Below are positions 49,280 through 59,600 of a DNA stretch of 64,000 nt, in pieces; position 1 is the stretch's first letter; each line of letters starts with the position of its first letter. The translations under genes and the position numbers were made by a program. The notes below the pieces were generated by a model. The model saw only the letters and a list, made by a program, of their open reading frames with translations. It had not been told where the DNA came from and did not search any database. Source of the DNA: Bacteroidota bacterium (lineage in GTDB: Bacteria; Bacteroidota; Bacteroidia; UKL13-3); the NCBI GenBank assembly GCA_025359805.1, contig JANYDU010000026.1:21417-85416 (forward strand). Direction: 5' to 3'.

Positions 49280-50950
49280 ATGTCTGATAACAAAATTATA
49301 TTTTCAATGGCTGGAGTGAGCAAAACATTTCCTCCACAAAAACAAGTGCTCAAAAATATTTACCTCTCCTTTTTTTATGGTGCCAAAATTGGCGTGCTTG
49401 GATTAAATGGTTCTGGTAAATCAAGTTTATTAAAAATTATTGCGGGTATTGATAAAAGTTTTCAGGGCGAAGTAGTGTTTGATAAAGATTATAAAATTGG
49501 TTATTTGGAACAAGAGCCTGAATTAGATGAAACCAAAACAGTTTTAGAATCGGTGAAGGAAGGCGTAAAACATATTACTGATTTATTAGAAGAGTTTGAA
49601 GTAGTAAATAATAAATTAGCTGAGCCAATGAGTGATGATGCCATGAATAAATTGCTTGAAAGGCAAGCCACATTGATGGAATTATTAGACCAAAATGATG
49701 CGTGGGAATTGGATAATAAATTAGAAAAAGCCATGGATGCATTGCGTTGCCCTGATGCGGATGCTCCTGTAAATATACTGTCAGGTGGTGAGCGCAGACG
49801 TGTAGCATTGTGTCGTTTGTTATTAAGCAATCCTGATATTTTATTACTTGATGAACCCACAAATCACTTGGATGCAGAGAGCGTTGATTGGTTAGAACAA
49901 TTTTTGAAAAACTTTCCAGGAACTGTTATTGCTGTTACCCATGATAGATATTTCTTAGATAACGTAGCAGGTTGGATTTTGGAATTAGACCGAGGAGAAG
50001 GCATTCCATGGAAAGGAAATTACAGCAGTTGGTTGGAACAAAAATCAACCCGATTAGAGCAAGAAGAAAAACAAGAAAGCAAAAGAACCAAAGCTTTAAA
50101 ACGTGAATTAGATTGGGTACGTATGGGTGCAAAAGGACGACATACAAAACAAAAAGCACGTTTGCAAGCATATGATAAAATGCTTGGCGAAGATCAAAAA
50201 GAAAAAGAACAAACATTGGAACTCTTTATTCCTGCTGGACCTCGATTGGGTGATGTAGTAATTGAAGCTAAAGATGTGAGCAAAGCTTATGGAAATAAAT
50301 TATTGTATGAGAATTTAAATTTTAGTTTGCCCAAAGGTGGTATTGTTGGAATTATTGGACCAAATGGTGTTGGAAAAACAACATTATTTAGAATGATGAT
50401 GGGATTAGAACAACCCGATAGCGGAACATTTAAAGTGGGAGAAACAGTTAAGACTGCTTATGTTGATCAAAGCCATAAAGATTTATTACCTGATAGAAGT
50501 GTATTTGAAGTAATAAGTGGAGGAACAGAAACGATGATTGTTGGAGATAAACAAGTTCCATCTCGTTCATATATTTCTAAATTTAATTTTAGTGGAAATG
50601 ATCAAAGTAAAAAAGTGGGAGTGCTTTCTGGAGGAGAAAGAAACCGTGTGCATTTAGCCATGACATTAAAGCAAGGTGGAAACGTTTTATTATTAGATGA
50701 ACCTACAAATGATATTGATGTAAATACACTTAGAGCTTTAGAAGAAGCAATAGAAAATTTTGCAGGTTGTGCAGTAGTTATTAGTCACGATAGATGGTTT
50801 ATTGACAGAATTGCAACCCATATTTTAGCGTTTGAAGGAAACTCTCAAATTTATTTCTTTGAAGGAAATTATACCGAATACGAAGAGAATAAAAAACAAC
50901 GTTTGGGCGATACTCAACCACACAGAACTCGTTTCAAAAATATTAATTGA
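49280..50950 (+). CDS. ettA: Energy-dependent translational throttle protein EttA (ABC-F)
   Basis: Two ABC domains; GVLGLNGSGKSSLLKIIAG, LSGGERRRVALCRLLL, IIGPNGVGKTTLFRMMMG. Confidence 0.95.
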   Translation: MSDNKIIFSMAGVSKTFPPQKQVLKNIYLSFFYGAKIGVLGLNGSGKSSLLKIIAGIDKSFQGEVVFDKDYKIGYLEQEPELDETKTVLESVKEGVKHITDLLEEFEVVNNKLAEPMSDDAMNKLLERQATLMELLDQNDAWELDNKLEKAMDALRCPDADAPVNILSGGERRRVALCRLLLSNPDILLLDEPTNHLDAESVDWLEQFLKNFPGTVIAVTHDRYFLDNVAGWILELDRGEGIPWKGNYSSWLEQKSTRLEQEEKQESKRTKALKRELDWVRMGAKGRHTKQKARLQAYDKMLGEDQKEKEQTLELFIPAGPRLGDVVIEAKDVSKAYGNKLLYENLNFSLPKGGIVGIIGPNGVGKTTLFRMMMGLEQPDSGTFKVGETVKTAYVDQSHKDLLPDRSVFEVISGGTETMIVGDKQVPSRSYISKFNFSGNDQSKKVGVLSGGERNRVHLAMTLKQGGNVLLLDEPTNDIDVNTLRALEEAIENFAGCAVVISHDRWFIDRIATHILAFEGNSQIYFFEGNYTEYEENKKQRLGDTQPHRTRFKNIN

Positions 50951-51156
50951 TGGTTGTTGACTATCGTTTAATTATAGTCGTCACTTGAAATAGGCTCACT
51001 ACCATTATCCTCTTCAAGATTGTTATGGTTATCACCTCCTAAACTGTAATAATTATTTTCTTCGTCTTGCTTCGCAATATTTTTTCATTAAGCAGAAAAT
51101 TTACACCTTCCGTTTTGCTTCGCAACACACCTTCCTCAAACAAGGATTTACTTGTG

Positions 51157-52617
51157 CTATTTTTTATTTAACGGATTTAATTTGCTGTTTTTTGCACCGT
51201 ATAAAAAGTAAACTATAAAGCCCAATAGCATCCAACCAAAAGCACTGAGTTGAGTATCGGTTGGTAAGGAAATAATCATCGCCAAACAAACTAATATTCC
51301 TAAAATAGGAACAAGAGGAACCAATGGAGTTTTAAATGGTCGCACTAATTTAGGGTCGCTAATTCTAAGTAACCAAATTCCTGCGCTAACTAATACAAAT
51401 GCAAACAAAGTTCCTATGCTTGTTAAATCTCCCGCCACGCTTCCTGGAACAAATGCTGCAAATGCTCCTACAAATACAAACAAAATAATATTTGATTTAT
51501 ACGGTGTACGAAATCTAGGATGCAATTCAGAAAATGCTTTAGGCAATAATCCATCATTTGCCATAGAGAAAAACACACGCGATTGTCCCATCAACATCAC
51601 TAAAATTACAGAAGAGAATCCTGCAAGTATAGCAACTGTTACTGCCGTGGAAAGCCATTCATAGCCTATCATATAATGTGAAATGACGTAAGCAACTGAA
51701 GCTTCTTTTCCTTTTTCAGGATCAACAAAATCTGTATAAGGCGCGACACCTGTGAGCACATGCGAAAACAAAATATATAAAATAGTACATACTACTAATG
51801 AGCCTAAAATTCCAATGGGCATATCTCGTTTAGGATTTTTTGCTTCTTGAGCTGCGGTGCTCACGGCATCAAAGCCAATAAATGCAAAAAACACAATAGC
51901 AGCTCCTGATAAAATACCTCCCCAACCGTGTTGAAAAACGCCTTCGTAGCCGGGTGTGTTATCAGGAATAATATACGGAGTGTGATTTGATTCTTTCATA
52001 AATCCCCAACCTATCACAATAAAAACAAGTACAATTGCCACTTTTACAAAAACAATAATTGCATTTACCACTGCCGATTCTTGTGTGCCTTTTATGAGCA
52101 ATAAAGTAATTAAAAAGAGAACGATTAATGCGGGTAAATTCATGATGCCATGAACTCCCAATGTTGACATTTCAAATGGTGAATGACACCACTGATAGGG
52201 TATGACTCCTCCTAATAAATTATTTAAATATTCGCTCCAAGCAATAGAAACCGTGGCTGCACCAAGTGCGTATTCTAATATTAACGACCAACCAATTGTC
52301 CATGCAATAAACTCACCCATGGTAGCATATGCGTACGTATAAGCACTTCCAGCAACAGGAATCATGGCAGCGAATTCAGCATAACACAATCCGGCAAATG
52401 CACATCCCAATGCCGCAATAATAAATGAAATGGTAACAGCCGGTCCAGCATGTTCTCCAGCAGCAGCAGCAGTTCTCACAAATAAACCTGCACCAATAAT
52501 TGCTCCTATTCCCAGTGCAACTAAATTACCAGGTCCCAATGTTCGTTTCAATCCTTTTTCTGTATCATCGGATTGGGTCATTAATTGTGATAAAGATTTT
52601 TTTCTAAATAAACTCAT
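51157..52617 (-). CDS. APC family amino acid permease
   Basis: LGPGNLVALGIGAIIGAGLFVRT..AGPAVTISFIIAALGCAFAGLCYAEFA. Confidence 0.95.
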   Translation of the reverse strand: MSLFRKKSLSQLMTQSDDTEKGLKRTLGPGNLVALGIGAIIGAGLFVRTAAAAGEHAGPAVTISFIIAALGCAFAGLCYAEFAAMIPVAGSAYTYAYATMGEFIAWTIGWSLILEYALGAATVSIAWSEYLNNLLGGVIPYQWCHSPFEMSTLGVHGIMNLPALIVLFLITLLLIKGTQESAVVNAIIVFVKVAIVLVFIVIGWGFMKESNHTPYIIPDNTPGYEGVFQHGWGGILSGAAIVFFAFIGFDAVSTAAQEAKNPKRDMPIGILGSLVVCTILYILFSHVLTGVAPYTDFVDPEKGKEASVAYVISHYMIGYEWLSTAVTVAILAGFSSVILVMLMGQSRVFFSMANDGLLPKAFSELHPRFRTPYKSNIILFVFVGAFAAFVPGSVAGDLTSIGTLFAFVLVSAGIWLLRISDPKLVRPFKTPLVPLVPILGILVCLAMIISLPTDTQLSAFGWMLLGFIVYFLYGAKNSKLNPLNKK

Positions 52618-52768
52618 TGCTTATCTTGTTTTAGATTTGCTAATATATAATTATTTAACCATTCACAAATAGTACTAAGAAAATAACACGTACTTAAAAA
52701 ATACACAAGAATGTTTTTTAATTTTATTTTTAAGTGTTATCAGTTACCTTTAAATTAATATTATTGAG

Positions 52769-53326
52769 ATGAAATATCAACTGCATATTTTTTGTTTTTT
52801 TGTGTGCTTGTTTGTTATATTTTTTTCTTCTTGCAGTAAGTTATATTGGTACCGACTAAAAATTAAAGCCGCTAAAGAGCCTAATAAATCAACATTTACG
52901 ATTGTAATAAATAATGAAGCTCCTCAATATTTATCCAAACAGTTTGAAAATGGAATTAAAGGAATTTGTATTCATGCACTTAATAAAAAAGGATTTGTTG
53001 AATCTAAAAAAGATACACCCGATTACCTATTTGTTATTTTTTTAAAGATAGATTCGTTTGAGAAAAGTACTTTTGTTACTTACAGAAATGGTTATGCAAC
53101 ATCATACAGACCAACTACTACATATCCTAACCCAACTTATTCATCTTTTTCAAGTTATCTTAAAAGTAAAGAAATATCTTTTGATTATAACCTAATTAAT
53201 ACCAAATATCATCTGCATTCTTGGTCGAACCATAGCGAATTTTATTTTTTCGGAAATGAATTGCGTGATTTAAGAAGAAGCAAAAGCATGATTAATTATG
53301 CACTTAAACATACTCCTCCAAACTAA
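52769..53326 (+). CDS. Hypothetical lipoprotein
   Basis: Signal with lipobox FFSSCSK. Confidence 0.6.
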   Translation: MKYQLHIFCFFVCLFVIFFSSCSKLYWYRLKIKAAKEPNKSTFTIVINNEAPQYLSKQFENGIKGICIHALNKKGFVESKKDTPDYLFVIFLKIDSFEKSTFVTYRNGYATSYRPTTTYPNPTYSSFSSYLKSKEISFDYNLINTKYHLHSWSNHSEFYFFGNELRDLRRSKSMINYALKHTPPN

Positions 53327-53327
53327 T

Positions 53328-54335
53328 TTATAAAATCTTAATTAAAATTTCTTTAAGCAATTCATCAGGTGTTGCAGAAATATTGTTTACCCCTTTACTT
53401 TTTAAATCATACTCGTGCATAATACGAATGCACTTTTCCAACTCATCAATAGAATATCGTTGGGCCGCTGCCATATAATCTTGCACTTGAAATTGGTTAA
53501 ATCCAAAACGTTTTTGCAGTTCAAATTTATCTTTAATATTACTAGATTTAACAATATAGGCTTTGTTAAAAAAGTTATTCATATTGATGAGCGTAGCGAT
53601 GATAGAGAACTCTTTGCTTTTGCTCATGTGATGTGCAATATGAAAAGCACGAGCAGAATTTTTAGTAGCAATTGTATTAATTAATTCAAAAATATTAAAC
53701 TCTTTACTGATGCCAATTTTCAGTTCTACATCGGTATCTGTAATTTCCTTTTCATCATTTTTATTAATGATTAATTTTTCTAACTCGTTTGCAATTTTTG
53801 CCAAGTCTCTACCCAACGAATCGGCAACTAACTGAACAGCTCTATCACTAATAGTAAATTTACGTACCGTTAAATAATTTTTAATCCATCTTGGCAATTC
53901 ATTATCATATAATTTTTTTGAATCGAACAAAACATGTTTTGAAAGTGCTTTATAGAAACTGGTGCGTTTATCTACTTTATCTTTTTTATAACATATCACC
54001 AAAATAGTGGAATCCACGGGCTTTTCAAAGTAAGGAATAAAACCCTCCAAACTCTTTATACCTTGTGCTTCTTTTAAAATAATAACCTGATAAGGAGCCA
54101 TCATTGGAAACCTGCGTGCATTAGAAATCACCGTTTCAGCATCGGCATCTTTTCCATAAAAAACTATTTGATTAAAACTTTTATCAGCTTCATTTAATAC
54201 ATTTTTTTCGATGTATGAACTAATCTCATCTATATAATAATGCTCCTCTCCAAATAAAAAATATATAGGAGCATAACACTTACTTTTAAGATCGTTTAGT
54301 ATTTTACTAAAATCTGCAATACCTTCGGCAGCCAT
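53328..54335 (-). CDS. holA: DNA polymerase III subunit delta
   Basis: PIYFLFGEEHYYIDEI...RRFPMMAPYQVIILKEAQ...DSLGRDLAKIANELEKL. Confidence 0.93.
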   Translation of the reverse strand: MAAEGIADFSKILNDLKSKCYAPIYFLFGEEHYYIDEISSYIEKNVLNEADKSFNQIVFYGKDADAETVISNARRFPMMAPYQVIILKEAQGIKSLEGFIPYFEKPVDSTILVICYKKDKVDKRTSFYKALSKHVLFDSKKLYDNELPRWIKNYLTVRKFTISDRAVQLVADSLGRDLAKIANELEKLIINKNDEKEITDTDVELKIGISKEFNIFELINTIATKNSARAFHIAHHMSKSKEFSIIATLINMNNFFNKAYIVKSSNIKDKFELQKRFGFNQFQVQDYMAAAQRYSIDELEKCIRIMHEYDLKSKGVNNISATPDELLKEILIKIL

Positions 54336-54349
54336 ACTTTTATTTACTG

Positions 54350-54793
54350 ATGCTGTTAAATTTTCCCACGTACAATTTTAAGGTTAAAACCGAAGAAAAT
54401 GCGAATTATGTTTTCGACATTATCCGAAAAAAATATGTGCTTGTAACTCCCGAAGAATGGGTACGTCAGCACTTGTTATGGTATCTTATCCACGAAAAAA
54501 AATATCCAGCATCTCTTATTTCAGTTGAAAAAGGGTTAGAAGTAAATGGTTTAAAAAAACGTTTTGATTTATTGGTATACGATAATTTGGGAAAACCGCT
54601 TTTACTAACTGAATGTAAATCTCCAAATATAAAACTCACTCAACAAGTGTTTGATCAAATTGCAAATTATAATATGAAATTTAAAGTAAAGCAATTATTA
54701 GTTACAAATGGATTGCAACATGTAATGTGTATTTTTAAAAATGATTTTAGCAGTTATATTTTTGTGAATGAAATTCCTGTTTGTAGTTTGTAG
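54350..54793 (+). CDS. Type I restriction HsdR N-terminal-like (PD-(D/E)XK) domain protein
   Basis: RKKYVLVTPEEWVRQHLLWYLI...VEKGLEVNGLKKRFDLLVYDNLGKPLLLTECKSP; stand-alone, next to holA. Confidence 0.85.
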   Translation: MLLNFPTYNFKVKTEENANYVFDIIRKKYVLVTPEEWVRQHLLWYLIHEKKYPASLISVEKGLEVNGLKKRFDLLVYDNLGKPLLLTECKSPNIKLTQQVFDQIANYNMKFKVKQLLVTNGLQHVMCIFKNDFSSYIFVNEIPVCSL

Positions 54794-54817
54794 TATATGG
54801 TTAAATTTATTCATTAC

Positions 54818-55332
54818 TTATTCCACTCTGTTTACTATAATTTCAGAAAGATTCTCCACATAACGTCTTCCTTTCGAAATATCACTTTTAGAAACCAACT
54901 GAATTCTGTCCATCATTTCTTTCGCTCTTACTCCATTTTGTTCAGTTACTATAAAAATATTATTTCCAACTTCGGTATTAAATATTTCATTCCAAGAAAA
55001 TACTACTTTATAACCATCAGAAGCTTTGCAGGTATAATAGAATTCATTAAATAACTTTGGTCTATCAGCTTGAATCTCCACTTTTATAAAAATATCTTTT
55101 AGTAAAATTCCTTTTAACCTTTTATTGTATCCTTTATTTCTCCTCGTTGGTTGGTGAGGATAATATCACCAATTATATTTTCTGGATAGTTTTTAAAATC
55201 ATCAATAGTAATTTTTATCTCTTCTTTTATTTTACCTTTTATAATAAACTCCTCAGTAGCTTTGCCACCATGCCCTGCAAACAAAAAAATGGAGATGAAT
55301 AAGCCACACCACATAAAATTTTTCTTCATCAT
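54818..55332 (-). pseudogene. Secreted molybdopterin-dependent oxidoreductase-like protein, split by frameshift
   Basis: Track ORFs 55114..55392 and 54818..55081 are two halves: ...GDIILTNQRGEIKDTIKG* and, read past the frameshift, LKGILLKDIFIKVEIQADRPKLFNEFYYTCKASDGYKVVFSWNEIFNTEVGNNIFIVTEQNG... Confidence 0.8.
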
Positions 55333-55348
55333 ATTTGTTCTGATACAT

Positions 55349-55762
55349 TTAAAATATAAGTACAAAAGTTCCTGCAATAATAAGTAAAGCACCTATAGCA
55401 GTTTTAATAGTTAATACTTCTTTTAAGAAAATTATTGAAAAAACGATAGCCAATGCCACACTTAATTTATCTACTGCAGCTACCTGCGAAACTTTTCCTA
55501 ATTGCAATGCCCTAAAATAAAATATCCACGATAAACCTGTTGCAATTCCTGATAAGCATAAAAAAATAATATTGGTTTTTGTAAGTGTTGAGATGGAATT
55601 TACTCCACCTTTAAAAAACAAAATCCCCCATGCAATAAATAAAATAACAACAGTACGAATAGCTGTTGCTAAATCTGTATCTACATTTTTAATTCCAACC
55701 TTTGCAAATATGGCTGTAAGTGCTGCAAAAACTGCCGATAATAAAGCGTAAATCCACCACAT
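55349..55762 (-). CDS. EamA family (half-size DMT) transporter
   Basis: MWWIYALLSAVFAALTAIFAKVGIKNVDTDLATAIRT..; SVALAIVFSIIFLKE. Confidence 0.93.
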   Translation of the reverse strand: MWWIYALLSAVFAALTAIFAKVGIKNVDTDLATAIRTVVILFIAWGILFFKGGVNSISTLTKTNIIFLCLSGIATGLSWIFYFRALQLGKVSQVAAVDKLSVALAIVFSIIFLKEVLTIKTAIGALLIIAGTFVLIF

Positions 55763-55854
55763 AATTTTATAATGTTTATTGATGTAAATATCTTTTATTT
55801 TTTGAATATTTTATTTTTATCGAGCATCATAAAGATTATAGGCTGTTAAAATAA

Positions 55855-55890
55855 ATAACTCCTTGCCAATTTTCATTCACAAGGAGTTAT
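55855..55890. terminator. Stem-loop, likely terminator
   Basis: ATAACTCCTTG-ccaattttcattca-CAAGGAGTTAT. Confidence 0.65.
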
Positions 55891-55909
55891 TGTTTTAAGC
55901 TAAGCTATA

Positions 55910-56287
55910 TTACAAACTTGCTCTTTTTTCTGAAGGCAAAACAGTAATTGATTGAGTTGCTTCTGAAGATAATTCTCCTTTTTTACCATGATCAACAATA
56001 AAAATTTTACATTTTACCGTGTATGTTCCAGGCTTTGTGTATTCATGCCCTTCTTCTTTTCCGGTTGTTCCGTCACCGTATTCAAAAACAGTGGCATCAC
56101 TAAATGCGTATTGACTACACATTGGGCTAAAATAAAAACGTTCGCCTACTTTGCCTTTGTTCGATTTCACATAATTTCCGGTTGAATTGTAAACATCAAC
56201 GGTAAAACAGGCTTTAGGTTCTTTGCTACAGCTACTCATAACAGCAATAAAAGCTGTTGATAGCATCATTAATTTTAAGTTTTTCAT
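55910..56287 (-). CDS. Lipoprotein with PKD-like domain
   Basis: Lipobox MSSCSK; VFEYGDGTTGKEEGHEYTKPGTYTVKCKIF. Confidence 0.8.
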   Translation of the reverse strand: MKNLKLMMLSTAFIAVMSSCSKEPKACFTVDVYNSTGNYVKSNKGKVGERFYFSPMCSQYAFSDATVFEYGDGTTGKEEGHEYTKPGTYTVKCKIFIVDHGKKGELSSEATQSITVLPSEKRASL

Positions 56288-56470
56288 TTTGACTAAGATT
56301 TTATGGTTTTAAATGCAAGGCAAACCTATGCAAAAAATCAATATAACAAAATAAATAAACGAATAATAGTATATATGGTGATTTTTAAATGATTTTTGAT
56401 AGTGTAGTTTATTCGAATTGAGGTATGTTAGCTTACCTTTTTTATTAATATCTAATATCAATTATAAAAA

Positions 56471-56560
56471 TTATTGCTTCACAATTTTTGCACGCATAAC
56501 GTCTCCATTTACTTTTAGATTTACAAAATAAATACCTGAATGGATATTTACTAAATCCAT
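56471..56560 (-). pseudogene. Orphan T9SS type A sorting-domain tail (remnant)
   Basis: Minus translation MDLVNIHSGIYFVNLKVNGDVMRAKIVKQ*, typical terminal 30 aa of a T9SS C-terminal domain, no intact upstream ORF. Confidence 0.65.
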
Positions 56561-56611
56561 TATATATATTCTTTACAATAAAAAATATACCCCCGTTTTT
56601 ATATGTTGTTA

Positions 56612-59600
56612 TTATTGCACAATAACCTTTACTACATACATTTTCGATTCTGATTGCAATTTCAATAAATACATTCCATTTGAAAATACAGAGGTTATAT
56701 CAACACTGTTTTCGGTGGTGGTATATTCATTCAATAATTTTCCTTGCATATCATAAATACCAATTTGTTTCTCTCCAGATAAATCAATAAAATCAATCGT
56801 AAAATATCCATTGTTTGGATTAGGGAATATACGAATCTGGCTATTGGAAAATAAAGTTACAAGTAATGAATCAGACCTATTACTGCATCCATTTGCACTA
56901 TCAACTTTTACAAAATAATATCCGTTTTGATGGAGAAAAATAGACTGCAAATTTGAATTTTCAATAGTTTTATTATTTACATACCACAGATAATTATTTG
57001 TTGAAAAACTCGATTTAATTTTTGAGTTTGTAACCGAAATAATAGTTGGCTTTCCCGGATTTTTATCAATTTGAATTTGGTGAATATCACTATCCATACA
57101 ATTTTGAGCATTCCATACTTTCATCACTACTGTATATATACCAGAGGCGTTAAATGACTTGTAACTGTTTTCAGCCGTATCAGTAGTTCCATCTCCAAAA
57201 TCCCATAAATATTTTAATATAAAAGGTGGATTAACAGTAACCGATTCATTTACAAAGTGAACTTTATTGCCATTAAAACACTGACGTGCGGGATCAGCAA
57301 TAAATTGTGCAGTAGGATTTTCATATACATTAATTGATTGCTGAACAGAATCCAAACAACCCTTATTGGTGATTGCTTTTAAATTGATGGAATATTTACC
57401 TGATTGAAGCAAGTTTTTACTAATCCTGTATGACGTATCTAAAAATGAAGAATTGTTATCCATACTCCACAATCTGGAATAAGTGCCAGAAGAAATAGTT
57501 GAGGAATCTGTGAACAAAAAATTATTTCCAACTAAACACTGATTGAAATTATTTACCAAAAATCCTATTTTAGTTTGAGGATATACAGTAACCATTTTTG
57601 AAATGGAATCCTCACAATTATTATTAGATACCGCAACTAATTTTATTTGATATGTTCCTTCTTTTATATAGCTTTTATTGACATTAGTAAGTATGGAATT
57701 TGTAGCATCACCAAATTTCCAAACTGTTGATAAACTTCCCGAAGATATGGTTGATGTATCATTAAAAACAAAATGATTATCACTTAAACATTGTGCAATA
57801 CTGTTTTGAGTAAACCCGACTTTGGGCTGAGGATAAACGATAATTGTTTTCTCTATCGAGTCGATGCAATTATGATTTGATCTTTCAATAAGTTTTATAG
57901 AATAGATGCCATCATTTGAAAATTGTTTGATTAAACTTGAGACAGATGAAGTAGTTAAATCTCCTAAATTCCATAATCTGGAAATAGTTCCTGAGGAGAT
58001 AAAAGAAGTGTCGTTTAAACTAAAATTATTTCCTATTAAACATTGGGCAAAATTATTTTGAGAGAAGCCAACATTAGGTTTTGGATAAACAATAATATTT
58101 TTTACCAGAGAATCTTTGCAACCAACTAAACTAGTTGAAATAAGTTTTACTAAATAAGTATTTGCAGTGGTTAGTGATACTGCTAATGAAACTTGTGAAG
58201 AAGTATCGCCAGTACTTAATATCCAGTTTCTTTTTAAAACACCAGAAGTAATAGTTGATGTATCGTTAAAAATAAAACTATTTCTAGTTATACATTGAGA
58301 AGAATCATTGATGGTAAATCCTGCTTTTGGATTTGGATTAATTGTTACATTAATGACCAATGATGAATCACTACAACCGTCTGTTTTTGAAGTATGTAAT
58401 TTGTATTGCCCAAAAGTTTTTGTTGTATAAAAAGTATCATTAGCTCCCTGAATAGGAGTTCCATTTTTATTCCATTGATAGGAATCCCACAAACCGCTTT
58501 TGGTTTGAAACGACACACCATCTCCAAAACAAAATGATGCATTTCCAATAACTTTAACTATTGGTGTGAATGGACAACCCAAATCAAATTTTGCAATAAA
58601 TGCATCTGAATTTCCTCCACCATAAATATATTGTAAAGTACTAGCCGAAGTTATCAAGTTTGTACTAGATGTAGAGCCTGAAATATAAATACTCCCAGTA
58701 TTTCCTATTGTATTAATGCTATTGCAGTTTTCATTCCCGGCTCCACCATAATAGGTTCCCCATTGTTTGATTCCATTGCTGTTAAATTTAGTTATGAACA
58801 CATCATTACTATCACTTCTATTACTTTGAAATGCCCCTGAATCAGCAATTGATTTATTACTTTGTGTTTTTCCTACTATAAAACAATTTTCCAACGCATC
58901 TAAGGTAATAGAAGAACCTGCATCTGAACTCGTATCACCATAATAAGTACCCCATTGCAATGCCCCGTAATTAGTAAATTTTGCCAAAAAAGCATCTGAA
59001 TTTCCCTTATTTATAGTTTGTGTGGCACCCACAGTTGCAATATCATTATTGCTATATGTGTAGCCTGTTATAAAAACAGTTCCTGAAGCAGTTGTTGCAA
59101 TTGCCGTAGCATTATCATAATCATCCCCACCAAAATATGTAGCCCATTGTAATACCCCAGTTGAATTAAATTTTACAACAATTGCATCCGACTCTCCATT
59201 ATATATCGTTTGATAAGCTCCTGTTGATGAAATCCCATTTGCACTGAGTGCCTGCCCTGCCATATAAATATTGTTTAAAGAATCACTCGATATACCAAAT
59301 GCAAAATCCTGATCATTTCCTCCATAATAAGTTCCCCAAATTCTATTTCCATTATTTGAAAACTTAGCAACAAATGCATCCCAATTTCCTCCAGCATTAG
59401 GTTGTTGTGAACCAATAGTTGCAATATTATTTGCACTTGTTGTTGAGCCTGTTATTAATATATTATTTAAACGATCAATTGAAACTTCATTAATTTGGTC
59501 TGCACCACTACCACCATAGTATGTGCACCATTGACGAAAACCCAAATTGTTAAATTTACTAATAAAACCATCACCATAACTACCCAGCGATCCTCCAAAA

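Noticed and set aside
54350-54793. HsdR-like domain considered as part of a restriction-modification or defence system
   Set aside because: Short stand-alone domain with no hsdM/hsdS or helicase nearby; flanked by holA and housekeeping genes.
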